Assembly (NCBI GenBank): GCA_937884735.1
Contig: CAKZYI010000789.1
Span: forward strand, 1-14,091
DNA from: an uncultured Pleurocapsa sp.
GTDB taxonomy: Bacteria > Cyanobacteriota > Cyanobacteriia > Cyanobacteriales > Xenococcaceae
DNA length: 14,091 bases
Reading direction: 5' to 3'
A model generated the notes under the pieces. It saw nothing but the letters and a program-made list of their open reading frames with translations, searched no databases and was not told the origin of the DNA. A program made the position numbers and the translations under genes. This document shows, piece by piece, positions 1-6,723 of the stretch (its first letter is position 1; the number at the start of each line of letters is the position of its first letter).

Positions 1-293
1 ATGTCTGCAACTACGCGAGATGAACGAATTAAGCACTTAGAGGGGACACAACCCCCATTTAAACAGTCTCCTCCCATCAGATTTTTTTCAATCATGGCTA
101 CTTTCAAGCCAATCCCCAATCCTGCTGCACCTTTAGCAGTAACTAATCCTGCCGTTCCTGCCCCAATCACAACTAAATCGTAAAGCTCTGCTGGTTGAGG
201 ATTTGCCCAGTCGCTTGGATGAACATTAGCCAGCAACTGCTGATTATATTCATCCATTGGCGCGATTGTCACTGCATGGTCTTGGTTATTCAT
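1..293 (-). CDS. FAD/NAD(P)-dependent disulfide oxidoreductase (mercuric reductase/lipoamide dehydrogenase-like), N-terminal part
   Basis: The first 97 residues of a minus-strand gene are present; its 3' end lies beyond the left edge. The start is ATG at 293-291. After about 35 polar residues comes a Rossmann FAD-binding motif, VVIGAGTAG (residues 41-49, GxGxxG). The redox-active pair of class I pyridine nucleotide-disulfide oxidoreductases follows: C77 and C82 in GGDCLNGGCVPSK, a CX4C spacing with the usual VPSK tail. In this family FAD and the Cys pair pass electrons between NAD(P)H and a disulfide or metal substrate. The substrate cannot be told from the N-terminus; mercuric reductase is a common automatic name, but the N-terminal metal-binding HMA domain of many MerA proteins is absent. 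The gene starts 33 bp after the stop of the VTT membrane gene on the same strand, so co-transcription is likely. Such pairs, and fusions of the two, are known in bacteria. Confidence 0.9.
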   Translation of the reverse strand, partial: MNNQDHAVTIAPMDEYNQQLLANVHPSDWANPQPAELYDLVVIGAGTAGLVTAKGAAGLGIGLKVAMIEKNLMGGDCLNGGCVPSKCLIRSSRVVAD

Positions 294-321
294 AATCAGT
301 AATTAGTAATCAGTAATCAGT
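294..321. repeat. Heptamer short tandem repeat (consensus AATCAGT)
   Basis: Four head-to-tail heptamers lie here: AATCAGT, AATTAGT, AATCAGT, AATCAGT. A decayed fifth (AATTATT, 322-328) runs into the stop codon of the upstream VTT gene. The array nearly fills the 33-bp gap between two co-directional genes. Short tandem heptamer repeats of this kind are well known in cyanobacterial intergenic DNA. Copy number tends to vary between strains, and no function is evident here. Confidence 0.85.
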
Positions 322-326
322 AATTA

Positions 327-1076
327 TTAAGCTGGATTTTCTTCTGTAGTCTCAATCGATTCATCTAAGGCTTTACGGGCAATTTTAGTTACATAGAGAG
401 TAACCGCCACCGTAGCAATAAAACCAATAATCCGAATTGTCCATTGAGCAACAGGATTCACATTAGATTGTGTTTCTCCGCCAATAGTGGCAATACTACC
501 TGCCAGAGAGCCAATATAGACATACATAATAGTTCCTGGAATCATGCCCACCGAACCCAAAACATAGTCTTTTAAAGATACTCCTGTAACACCCAAGCCA
601 TAATTTAGAAGGTTAAAAGGAAATATAGGAGATAATCTAGTCAGTAAGACAATTTTTAGCCCTTCTTTGCCCACAGCTTTATCGATCGCATTAAACTTCT
701 GATTGCCTGCAATTTTTTTCGAAATCCAACCTCTAGCTATATAGCGACCTACCAAAAAAGCCAAAGTTGCTCCAATAGTTGCTCCAAAAAAAACAAAAAT
801 TGAACCTTTAACAATACCAAATAAGACTCCTGCGCCCAAAGTAAGCACCGAGCCAGGCAAAAATGCCACTGTAGCAACGATATAAATCAACATGAAAATA
901 ATTGGGGCGATTACTTTTATCTCATCTTTCCCTAGCCAAGCCAAAGCATCTCTTAATATTTGTTGTGGGTCAAAACCAGAGTTAGTAGCCGCTTCTTGAG
1001 CATGAGCGGGGGCTGCTACTATGGTTATGCCTATGATGATTAAGATAGCTATCTTCAGATATTTACTAATTCTCAT
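327..1076 (-). CDS. VTT (TVP38/TMEM64, SNARE-associated Golgi/DedA-like) family membrane protein
   Basis: 249 residues. A signal-peptide-like segment covers residues 7-26 and ends in AHA before QE; it could be cleaved or serve as a first membrane segment. The VTT domain occupies roughly residues 55-195. It shows FLPGSVLTLGAGVLFG (72-87), a glycine-rich GATIGATLAFLVGR (98-111) and RLSPIFPFNLLNYGLG (147-162), the last two being hallmark re-entrant/helical blocks of the family. A final membrane helix spans about 212-232, and the tail is acidic. Family members are polytopic inner-membrane proteins linked to lipid scrambling, metal or proton-coupled transport and envelope homeostasis; the substrate is unknown here. 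The gene is probably first in an operon with the disulfide oxidoreductase 33 bp downstream. Start is ATG at 1076-1074. No strong Shine-Dalgarno is visible, and an interrupted dyad lies just upstream. Confidence 0.9.
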   Translation of the reverse strand: MRISKYLKIAILIIIGITIVAAPAHAQEAATNSGFDPQQILRDALAWLGKDEIKVIAPIIFMLIYIVATVAFLPGSVLTLGAGVLFGIVKGSIFVFFGATIGATLAFLVGRYIARGWISKKIAGNQKFNAIDKAVGKEGLKIVLLTRLSPIFPFNLLNYGLGVTGVSLKDYVLGSVGMIPGTIMYVYIGSLAGSIATIGGETQSNVNPVAQWTIRIIGFIATVAVTLYVTKIARKALDESIETTEENPA

Positions 1077-1079
1077 GAT

Positions 1080-1131
1080 TCTTGAGTATAGATTAGACTC
1101 TACTTTAACTGCATAATCTAAATTCTCAAGA
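1080..1131 (-). promoter_or_regulatory. Nested inverted repeat directly upstream of the VTT gene start
   Basis: Outer arms are TCTTGAG (1080-1086) and CTCAAGA (1125-1131); inner arms are AGATTA (1090-1095) and TAATCT (1114-1119). The near arm ends 3 nt before the ATG at 1076. In the VTT transcript this could fold into a 5'-UTR stem that occludes the ribosome landing site, or as DNA it could be an operator. Both pairs are short and A/T-rich, so chance is possible. Confidence 0.35.
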
Positions 1132-1284
1132 CTTGCTGAAAATGAGCTGAAAAATAGGCTGGAGATTGATTAATTTTGCATTGTGCTAACGCTAATTGCC
1201 AAACCATAGCCAAAATTTGCCGAGTAAAAAGTGAATATTTAGTCTTGGTATCAAAATATAGTCCAAACAAAAGTTACAAAACAT

Positions 1285-1357
1285 TTGAAAAACTTAATAT
1301 TTTTTAGCGATTCAACCAAATTAAAATTGTTTGCTTTAACCTAGTTGAAAAACTTAA
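1285..1357 (+). repeat. 13-bp direct repeat upstream of gmd
   Basis: TTGAAAAACTTAA occurs exactly at 1285-1297 and 1345-1357, start to start 60 bp. The second copy ends 37 bp before the gmd ATG. A perfect 13-mer pair at a spacing near six helical turns could place two regulator molecules on the same DNA face. The A/T-rich composition lowers its weight. Confidence 0.45.
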
Positions 1358-1394
1358 CCATATTATTTCGCAATAAAATATCCACCCCAATTTG

Positions 1395-2483
1395 ATGAAG
1401 CCAACCAAAACAGCACTGCTAACTGGAATTACAGGACAAGATGGTTCATATTTAAGCGAGTTCTTGATATCACAAGGCTATGAAGTTCATGGCATTATTC
1501 GTCGCACTTCCACCTTCAATACTGATCGCATCGATCATATGTATGTCGATCCTCACAATGAAAATGCAAGGCTGTTTTTACACTACGGAGATCTTACAGA
1601 TGGTACTACCCTAAGAAGAATTTTAGAGGAAGTAAAACCCGTTGAGATTTATAACTTGGGTTCCCAATCTCATGTAAAAGTTAGTTTCGATTCTCCCGAA
1701 TATACAGTAGATTCTGTAGGAATGGGGGCATTACGATTGTTAGAAGCCATTCGTGATTATCAACAACGTACAGGAATTGAAGTAAGATTTTACCAAGCAG
1801 GCTCATCAGAAATGTTTGGCAAGGTTCAACACGTTCCCCAAAGTGAAAACACTCCTTTTTATCCCCGCAGCCCTTATGCCTGTGCCAAGGTCTATGCTCA
1901 TTGGCAAACTATTAACTACCGCGAATCTTACGATCTGTTTGCCTGTAACGGCATTTTATTTAATCATGAATCTCCTCGTCGTGGAGAAACCTTCGTTACT
2001 AGGAAAATTACCAGAGCGGTTGCGAGAATTGTTGCAGGTACACAACAAAAACTTTATTTGGGCAATCTAGATTCTAAAAGAGATTGGGGTTATGCCAAAG
2101 ACTATGTTAGGGCGATGTGGCTCATGCTTCACCAAGATACGCCTGATGATTATGTTGTTGCCACAGGGGAAACTCATTCAATTAGAGAATTTTTAGAACT
2201 TGCGTTCAGCTATGTGAATCTCAATTGGCAAGACTATGTTGCTTTTGACAAGCGTTATTTACGCCCTGCCGAAGTTGATTTATTAATTGGAGATCCCACA
2301 AAAGCAAATCAGAAGCTAGCTTGGAAACCTTCAATAGATTTTCCAGGCTTGGTAAAATTAATGATTGACGCAGATTTAGCTGCGGTTGGTTTGGCTACAA
2401 GTGATGGAGTTGAAGCTCAAAAAGCAAAGCTTGATGGAGATTTTCGCGTGATGAATCGCGGTTTAATTGCCACAGTTGATTAA
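1395..2483 (+). CDS. gmd: GDP-mannose 4,6-dehydratase
   Basis: 362 residues, full length for the family. It converts GDP-D-mannose to GDP-4-keto-6-deoxy-D-mannose, the branch point to GDP-fucose, GDP-rhamnose and related deoxysugars for surface polysaccharides. It is an extended short-chain dehydrogenase. Visible motifs are the NADP-binding GITGQDGSYL (residues 11-20, GxxGxxG), RRTSTFNTDRIDH (36-48), and the catalytic set S137 (usually Thr or Ser) and E139 in GSSEMFG with Y161 and K165 in SPYACAKVYAH. FNHESPRRGETFVTRKI (189-205) and LGNLDSKRDWGYAKDYV (222-238) are signature stretches of the family. I chose ATG at 1395 over a TTG one codon earlier because homologues begin with a short lead before the Rossmann strand. 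No Shine-Dalgarno is apparent. The usual partner, GDP-fucose synthase (fcl/wcaG), is not adjacent, so the final sugar is undetermined. Confidence 0.96.
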   Translation: MKPTKTALLTGITGQDGSYLSEFLISQGYEVHGIIRRTSTFNTDRIDHMYVDPHNENARLFLHYGDLTDGTTLRRILEEVKPVEIYNLGSQSHVKVSFDSPEYTVDSVGMGALRLLEAIRDYQQRTGIEVRFYQAGSSEMFGKVQHVPQSENTPFYPRSPYACAKVYAHWQTINYRESYDLFACNGILFNHESPRRGETFVTRKITRAVARIVAGTQQKLYLGNLDSKRDWGYAKDYVRAMWLMLHQDTPDDYVVATGETHSIREFLELAFSYVNLNWQDYVAFDKRYLRPAEVDLLIGDPTKANQKLAWKPSIDFPGLVKLMIDADLAAVGLATSDGVEAQKAKLDGDFRVMNRGLIATVD

Positions 2484-2548
2484 TGATTAATGTTGTAGAA
2501 TTTTAGTCTATTACGCGATGTGCAACTTGTAGAGATGATTAACCTTCT

Positions 2549-2576
2549 CCCCCCTTATAAAAGTATAAAAGGGGGG
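2549..2576. terminator. G/C-rich hairpin downstream of gmd
   Basis: CCCCCCTT (2549-2556) and AAGGGGGG (2569-2576) form an 8-bp stem with a 12-nt A/T loop, 65 bp after the gmd stop. No U-tract follows on either strand, so it may act as a processing or stalling hairpin rather than a classical intrinsic terminator. C6/G6 hairpins of this type are common dispersed sequences in cyanobacterial intergenic DNA. Confidence 0.45.
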
Positions 2577-2684
2577 CTGGAACTTTTGAAAGTCGCACAG
2601 GACGTTCTATTGAAATATAGAAGCTGCTATTTTTTGAAGTAGCAAGCAGCTACAGCATAACTTTCTCTTAGAGAACAATTTAGA

Positions 2685-2723
2685 GTTAGACAAGAATCTA
2701 TTTTTTATATCTTCTTGTCTAAC
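2685..2723. terminator. Hairpin between convergent gmd and the lectin-like gene
   Basis: GTTAGACAAGAA (2685-2696) and TTCTTGTCTAAC (2712-2723) form a perfect 12-bp stem with a 15-nt loop. The right arm ends 10 bp from the stop of the minus-strand gene and the hairpin lies downstream of gmd. Position fits a terminator or 3'-end stabiliser for the minus-strand gene, possibly both. No run of U follows the stem, so intrinsic termination is uncertain. Confidence 0.6.
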
Positions 2724-2733
2724 CCCATTTATT

Positions 2734-4635
2734 CTAAATATCGCTTACTTCAACAATTGAAATGTAGTTAATTTTGGTGTTTTCTCCCCCAATGGCATCA
2801 ACAGTAAGTTTGCCATCATTGACTTCGACTGTAACTGTCCCAGTAGCAAATGCTTGAGCGTCTAAAGGCAATAGACCATTTTCGATCAAACCAGTTGGTA
2901 CAAAACCAGAAATTGCTGACTCGCCTTCAATATTGATTACATGATTGCTATCGAAAAAGTCGGGATCTCCTACCCCAACAGTCACTTGATATTGACCGTT
3001 TGCGATCGCATATTCCCAAGCAACAGAGGTTGTTATTGAATCATCAGAATTACCAAGCCCTGTGGGATATTGCAGATGGATTAGAGAATCTCTAACAGGC
3101 TCTTGGAAAACTTCACCTTGTCCATTGTTGAATAAGGTATTGCGATCGCGAGCATTGGCAAATACATCAATTGGCGTAGAATCTGCGTTGTCTAAACTGT
3201 CTTGAGTTACCCAGCCATATCCTCGTTCATCGCTGTAAGCTGCCCCAATATCTTGCGTAAATCCAGTGGATAGGTTTGCTTCTGCTGTACCAAAGTTGAC
3301 ATTAAAGCCGCCTTCGATTGGCTCGCTAGAATCGACAACTCCTCCTCCTTCAACTGGTATTCCTACTTCTTCAGGAATTTCAATAGGGGTAACGTTTACC
3401 GCCGCATCAGTAGTTTCCGCACTGTCACCAGGAGTTATTTCAATAAAGTTAAGCTTGGTATTTTCGCCACCAATAGCATCAATAGTTAATTTCCCATCAG
3501 TCACTTCAACCGTTGTGGTTTCAACTGTAAACAATCGATTTTCAGTAGGTACAAATCCAGAAATTATCGAGTTTCCTTCAATATTAATTACATGATTGCT
3601 ATCGATAAAATCAGGATCGCCGACACTTATTGTTACAGTATATTCACCGTTTGCTAGTTCGTATTCCCAAGCTGCGGGAGTCTTGACAGAATTTTGATTG
3701 TCAAAGGCATCTGAGTACTGTAAATGAATTAAAGAATCAAAAGCATCTTCTTCAATACTATTGCGATCGCGGGTATTGGGGCTAATATTGATAGGTGTTG
3801 GATTTTCACTACCAACGCTATCTTCTGTTATCCAGCCATATCCTTGTCCATCATTATATTCACCACCAATGTCTTGAATATATCCTTCTAAAGAAAATGC
3901 TGAGGCGGGAGTAAAATTGACTTTTATAGTTTCGCTGTCTGCTTCACTGTCAGAATTATCATCCCCTGAATCTATAGGAGCTTCTGAATCAGTATCGTTG
4001 TCTGTATCTCCTTCATCGCCAGAATTATCATTTCCTGAATTTATAGGAGCTTCTGAATCAGTATCGTTGTCTGTATCTCCTTCATCGCCAGAATTATCAT
4101 CTCCAGCATTAAAATCGCTTTCTGGAGTAATTTCTACAAAATTTAATTTAGTGTTATCTCCTCCAACAGCATCAATAGTTATTTTTCCATCGGTTACTTC
4201 TACTAATGCAGTTGTTTCAGTAAACAATAAGTCTTCAGTTGGAACAAAGTCAGAGATTGCTGACTCGCCTTCAATATTAATTGTATGACTACTATCAGTA
4301 AAATCTGAGTCGCCAACGCCAACAGTCACAAAATAAGAACCATTTGCAATGTCATGTTCCCAAGCTGAAGGAGTTTTGACTGATATTTCGGCTATCGGAC
4401 TTACAAGATCTTCTGGGTATTGAAGATGGATTAAAGTATCTGCTGCAAAACCACTATTAGAATCGCGATCACGGGTATTGCTACTAATATCTATTGGAGT
4501 AGGGTTTCCACTATTTAGACTGCTTTGGCTAACCCAGCCGTAACCTCTATCTGAACTATATCCTGCTCCAGAGTCTGTAATGAACTCGTTTGGTACAGCA
4601 GAATCTTCTGGACTAAAATTAACTTTTACTATCAT
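2734..4635 (-). CDS. Three-domain galactose-binding-like (AGA/YXIM-type) beta-sandwich protein with acidic repeat linker
   Basis: 633 residues built from three homologous domains at about residues 2-170, 237-401 and 444-627. Each has the same blocks in order: GYGW (31-34, 265-268, 472-475), RDR (55-57, 289-291, 496-498), LIHLQY, AWE, NG.Y.VTV, VGD.DF.DS, INIEG, FVPT, and a C-terminal NTK.N strand. GYGW, RDR and the NG-Y-V-VGD block resemble the galactose-binding-like domain attached to beta-agarases and YXIM/rhamnogalacturonan esterases, so carbohydrate binding is likely; this family call is from motif memory only. No catalytic domain is present. Domains 1 and 2 are joined by an acidic linker (171-236) with 23-residue repeats rich in Asp, Glu, Asn and Ser; domains 2 and 3 by a shorter Pro/Val-rich linker. 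There is no Sec signal peptide or membrane segment: the protein starts inside domain 1. It may be cytoplasmic or exported by a leaderless route such as type I secretion. Start is ATG at 4635-4633. Confidence 0.85.
   Translation of the reverse strand: MIVKVNFSPEDSAVPNEFITDSGAGYSSDRGYGWVSQSSLNSGNPTPIDISSNTRDRDSNSGFAADTLIHLQYPEDLVSPIAEISVKTPSAWEHDIANGSYFVTVGVGDSDFTDSSHTINIEGESAISDFVPTEDLLFTETTALVEVTDGKITIDAVGGDNTKLNFVEITPESDFNAGDDNSGDEGDTDNDTDSEAPINSGNDNSGDEGDTDNDTDSEAPIDSGDDNSDSEADSETIKVNFTPASAFSLEGYIQDIGGEYNDGQGYGWITEDSVGSENPTPINISPNTRDRNSIEEDAFDSLIHLQYSDAFDNQNSVKTPAAWEYELANGEYTVTISVGDPDFIDSNHVINIEGNSIISGFVPTENRLFTVETTTVEVTDGKLTIDAIGGENTKLNFIEITPGDSAETTDAAVNVTPIEIPEEVGIPVEGGGVVDSSEPIEGGFNVNFGTAEANLSTGFTQDIGAAYSDERGYGWVTQDSLDNADSTPIDVFANARDRNTLFNNGQGEVFQEPVRDSLIHLQYPTGLGNSDDSITTSVAWEYAIANGQYQVTVGVGDPDFFDSNHVINIEGESAISGFVPTGLIENGLLPLDAQAFATGTVTVEVNDGKLTVDAIGGENTKINYISIVEVSDI
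3952..4100. repeat. 69-bp in-frame tandem repeat in the lectin-like gene
   Basis: Copies at 3952-4020 and 4021-4089 differ at only 3 of 69 positions; a third copy starts at 4090 and diverges after about 11 bases. The period is 23 codons, so it lengthens the acidic linker without a frameshift. The near identity suggests a recent duplication and likely copy-number variation between strains. Confidence 0.9.
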
Positions 4636-4648
4636 TTAATATACTTTA

Positions 4649-4690
4649 CTGTATGCTCTGTCAGTGGGATTTTTAAGACAGAGTATACAG
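4649..4690 (-). promoter_or_regulatory. 14-bp hairpin/dyad upstream of the lectin-like gene
   Basis: CTGTATGCTCTGTC (4649-4662) and GACAGAGTATACAG (4677-4690) are inverted copies with 13 of 14 positions matching and a 14-nt gap. The near arm ends 13 nt before the ATG at 4635. It could be an operator or a leader hairpin of this gene. Confidence 0.5.
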
Positions 4691-5181
4691 GATTTATTAG
4701 TAATAATCAAAAGTGCATTTGAAGTGTAATAGTTCTAAAAAATATGTTTATATTATTGTAGATTGTTTGATTTTCTTTGCTTTAATTGTGTTTTTCAATA
4801 CCATATTTGCAGATATGTAAGGTATTAAGACAAAGTTAAAATATATTTACTCAGTTTTAGAAAACACAAATGAGTATTTATTCTACAAACTATTATAGGC
4901 GGTTTATTTTTATTTTATAATTCAAAATTTCTTCTATAACTTAAATTATTTGTTTAAATTATTCAGCAATTATTCAAAGCACTTCAATATTTTATTAAAC
5001 AAAAATTTTCTATTAATTATTAAAACTGGCAGAACAAAAAGTATGAGTTTCAGATTACTTTAATTTTTTCTATGCGATCAACACTGTAAGACTCTTGTAC
5101 TATTTACAATAGCTTACAGGGATCTAAAATAGACGAAATTATTCTCAGTAAAATTACTTATGTATTTAAATATTTAACATT
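4691..5181. other. Long AT-rich divergent intergenic region
   Basis: About 490 bp with no credible gene on either strand. It must carry the promoters for the lectin-like gene and the binding-protein gene. One two-tier dyad stands out: CTGTAAG (5084-5090) with CTTACAG (5113-5119), enclosing TTGTA (5095-5099) with TACAA (5105-5109), 62 bp before the GTG start at 5182. Otherwise I see only A/T runs. Confidence 0.55.
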
Positions 5182-6723
5182 GTGGCAGATTTTATTCCCA
5201 AGAAACAGATTCCTCCATTAGATAGCGAAGGGTTTATGACTAAAGAGCACAATTACCTAAGAAGTAGAAAAATATTCATTTTTGGTATTCTTACTGCAAT
5301 TTTATTTTGTATTTGGTCGATCAATCAAAGAAAAGCCAATATCGATAGAAGCGATGCTCAAAAAGAATCAATTTTGGCAAATTGGCAATTTATCGGCAGA
5401 AATAAAGAATTTAACCGCAATCTCAAAATTAGGCAAAGGTCGAGCTTTGGAGAAAAAATGCTGATTGGTGCTGATAATAATCCCGATAAACAGCTAGCAA
5501 TTAAAAACTTTGCTGCGGGGAATTTTCCAGAAGCACAAATAAAATTTAGTAATTCTCTAGAAAACAAACCCAATGACCCTGAAACGCTCATTTATCTAAA
5601 TAATTCTGTGGCAGCAAGGGAAAGCAAACCAATCACGATTGGGGTGAGTGTTCCTATTGGAGGCAGCCTGGATGTGGCAAAAGAAATTTTGCGGGGTGTG
5701 GCACAAGCACAAAATGAGATTAACAAAAAAGGTGGTGTGGAACAGGATGGCATCAGAACTTTAGTTAGAGTCCAAATAGCTAATGACGATAACGATCCCG
5801 AAACAGCTCAATTAATTGCGAATAGTTTTGTGGATAATTCAGAAATTATGGGAGTTGTGGGACATAATTCTAGTAGTTCTTCAATCGCAGCAGCACCAAT
5901 TTATCAGCAGGGTGGCTTAGTAATGATTTCTCCTACTAGTGTTGCCAGAGAATTATCTCGGGCTGGTAGTTATGTTTTTAGAACGACTCCTAGCACAAGA
6001 ATTTTAGCCGAGACGCTAGCTCAGTATGCAGCTAAAGATATTCGTCGTCAAAAAATTGGCATCTGTCTTGATTCTAGTTCTCCAGCTAGTATTTCGTTTA
6101 AAGACGAGTTTTCATTATCCTTGTACGAATCAGGCGGGGAAATAGCTACTGTTGATTGTGATTTTGCTAGTGAAAATTTTAATCCCGATGAAATTCCTTC
6201 TAAGGCGATCGCTAATGGCGCAGAAGCACTATTATTAATTCCTTCAGTCAACAAGATTAACCAAGCTATGGAAGTAGCAAGGGCTAATCAAAATCGCCTA
6301 GTTTTGTTAGGTAATCATTCGATGTATACCTACGAGACATTAGATATTGGTCAGTCAAATATCAAGGGAGCAGTTTTACCTACTGCCTGGCATCCTACTG
6401 TAACAGCGAACTCTGAGTTTAATCAAAATGCTCTTAAGCTGTGGGGGATGGAAGGAAACTGGCGTACGGCTACAGCTTACGATGCGACAAAAGCGATTTT
6501 AAATGGTCTAAGTTCGGCTAGCACTCGTCAACAGTTACAGCAGGCATTAGCTAATTCTGGTTTTTCTGTGCCTGGTGCTTTGGGAGAAATTACCTTTAAG
6601 CCATCAGGCGATCGCCAAATAGATGCTACCTTAGTCAAGATACAGCCAGGAAAAAGTTCTGGCACGGGATATGATTTCACCCCATTAAATTCTGCGTTGT
6701 TGAGCAACGAATCTAGAAAATAG
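5182..6723 (+). CDS. Membrane-anchored ABC-type branched-chain amino-acid binding (periplasmic binding fold I) protein
   Basis: 513 residues from GTG. One hydrophobic segment (about 31-47) preceded by basic residues anchors the protein, with the bulk outside the cytoplasm. Residues 108-143 (AAGNFPEAQIKFSNSLE, then NDPETLIYLNN) look like one TPR-type helical hairpin. From about residue 150 a LivK-like type I periplasmic binding fold begins: ITIGVSVPIGG, KEILRGVAQAQNEIN, NDDNDPETAQ, GVVGHNSSSSS, VMISPTSVARELS and YVFRTTPSTR. The GHNSS and ISPTS blocks are the usual ligand-contact regions. In cyanobacteria this TPR-plus-binding-fold unit is also found fused to Ser/Thr kinases, so a sensory role is as plausible as uptake. 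No permease or ATPase gene is nearby. An alternative start, ATG at 5236, preceded by GAAGGG at short spacing, would give 495 residues and a more usual short N-terminus. The stop overlaps the end of the convergent AEC gene by 11 bp. Confidence 0.88.
   Translation: MADFIPKKQIPPLDSEGFMTKEHNYLRSRKIFIFGILTAILFCIWSINQRKANIDRSDAQKESILANWQFIGRNKEFNRNLKIRQRSSFGEKMLIGADNNPDKQLAIKNFAAGNFPEAQIKFSNSLENKPNDPETLIYLNNSVAARESKPITIGVSVPIGGSLDVAKEILRGVAQAQNEINKKGGVEQDGIRTLVRVQIANDDNDPETAQLIANSFVDNSEIMGVVGHNSSSSSIAAAPIYQQGGLVMISPTSVARELSRAGSYVFRTTPSTRILAETLAQYAAKDIRRQKIGICLDSSSPASISFKDEFSLSLYESGGEIATVDCDFASENFNPDEIPSKAIANGAEALLLIPSVNKINQAMEVARANQNRLVLLGNHSMYTYETLDIGQSNIKGAVLPTAWHPTVTANSEFNQNALKLWGMEGNWRTATAYDATKAILNGLSSASTRQQLQQALANSGFSVPGALGEITFKPSGDRQIDATLVKIQPGKSSGTGYDFTPLNSALLSNESRK

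Larger units (their letters stand above)
1077..1394. other. Divergent intergenic region between the VTT gene and gmd
   Basis: This 318-bp AT-rich gap must hold both divergent promoters. It contains a nested dyad next to the VTT start (1080-1131) and a 13-bp direct repeat on the gmd side (1285-1297 and 1345-1357), listed separately. I found no -35/-10 pair with good spacing in either direction, and no coding potential. Confidence 0.6.

Noticed and set aside
1..183. Plus-strand open frame beginning at base 1
   Set aside because: The opposite strand encodes a clear flavoprotein N-terminus with GxGxxG and CX4C motifs; the plus-strand frame is low-complexity and has no family features.
294..328. 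CRISPR-like array
   Set aside because: Seven-base units without spacers are a simple tandem repeat; no CRISPR repeats or cas genes occur in the window.
1392..1394. TTG as the gmd start
   Set aside because: ATG follows at once at 1395 and fits the family N-terminus; no ribosome-binding site favours the TTG.
3952..4100. RTX-type or EF-hand calcium-binding repeats in the acidic linker
   Set aside because: The 23-residue unit lacks the GGxGxDxUx nonapeptide and the DxDxDG loop; it is better described as an acidic linker.
3266..4288. Plus-strand open frames rich in Ser, Pro and Val within the lectin-like gene
   Set aside because: They are reverse-strand images of the acidic repeats and domain strands; the minus-strand frame is continuous and domain-structured.
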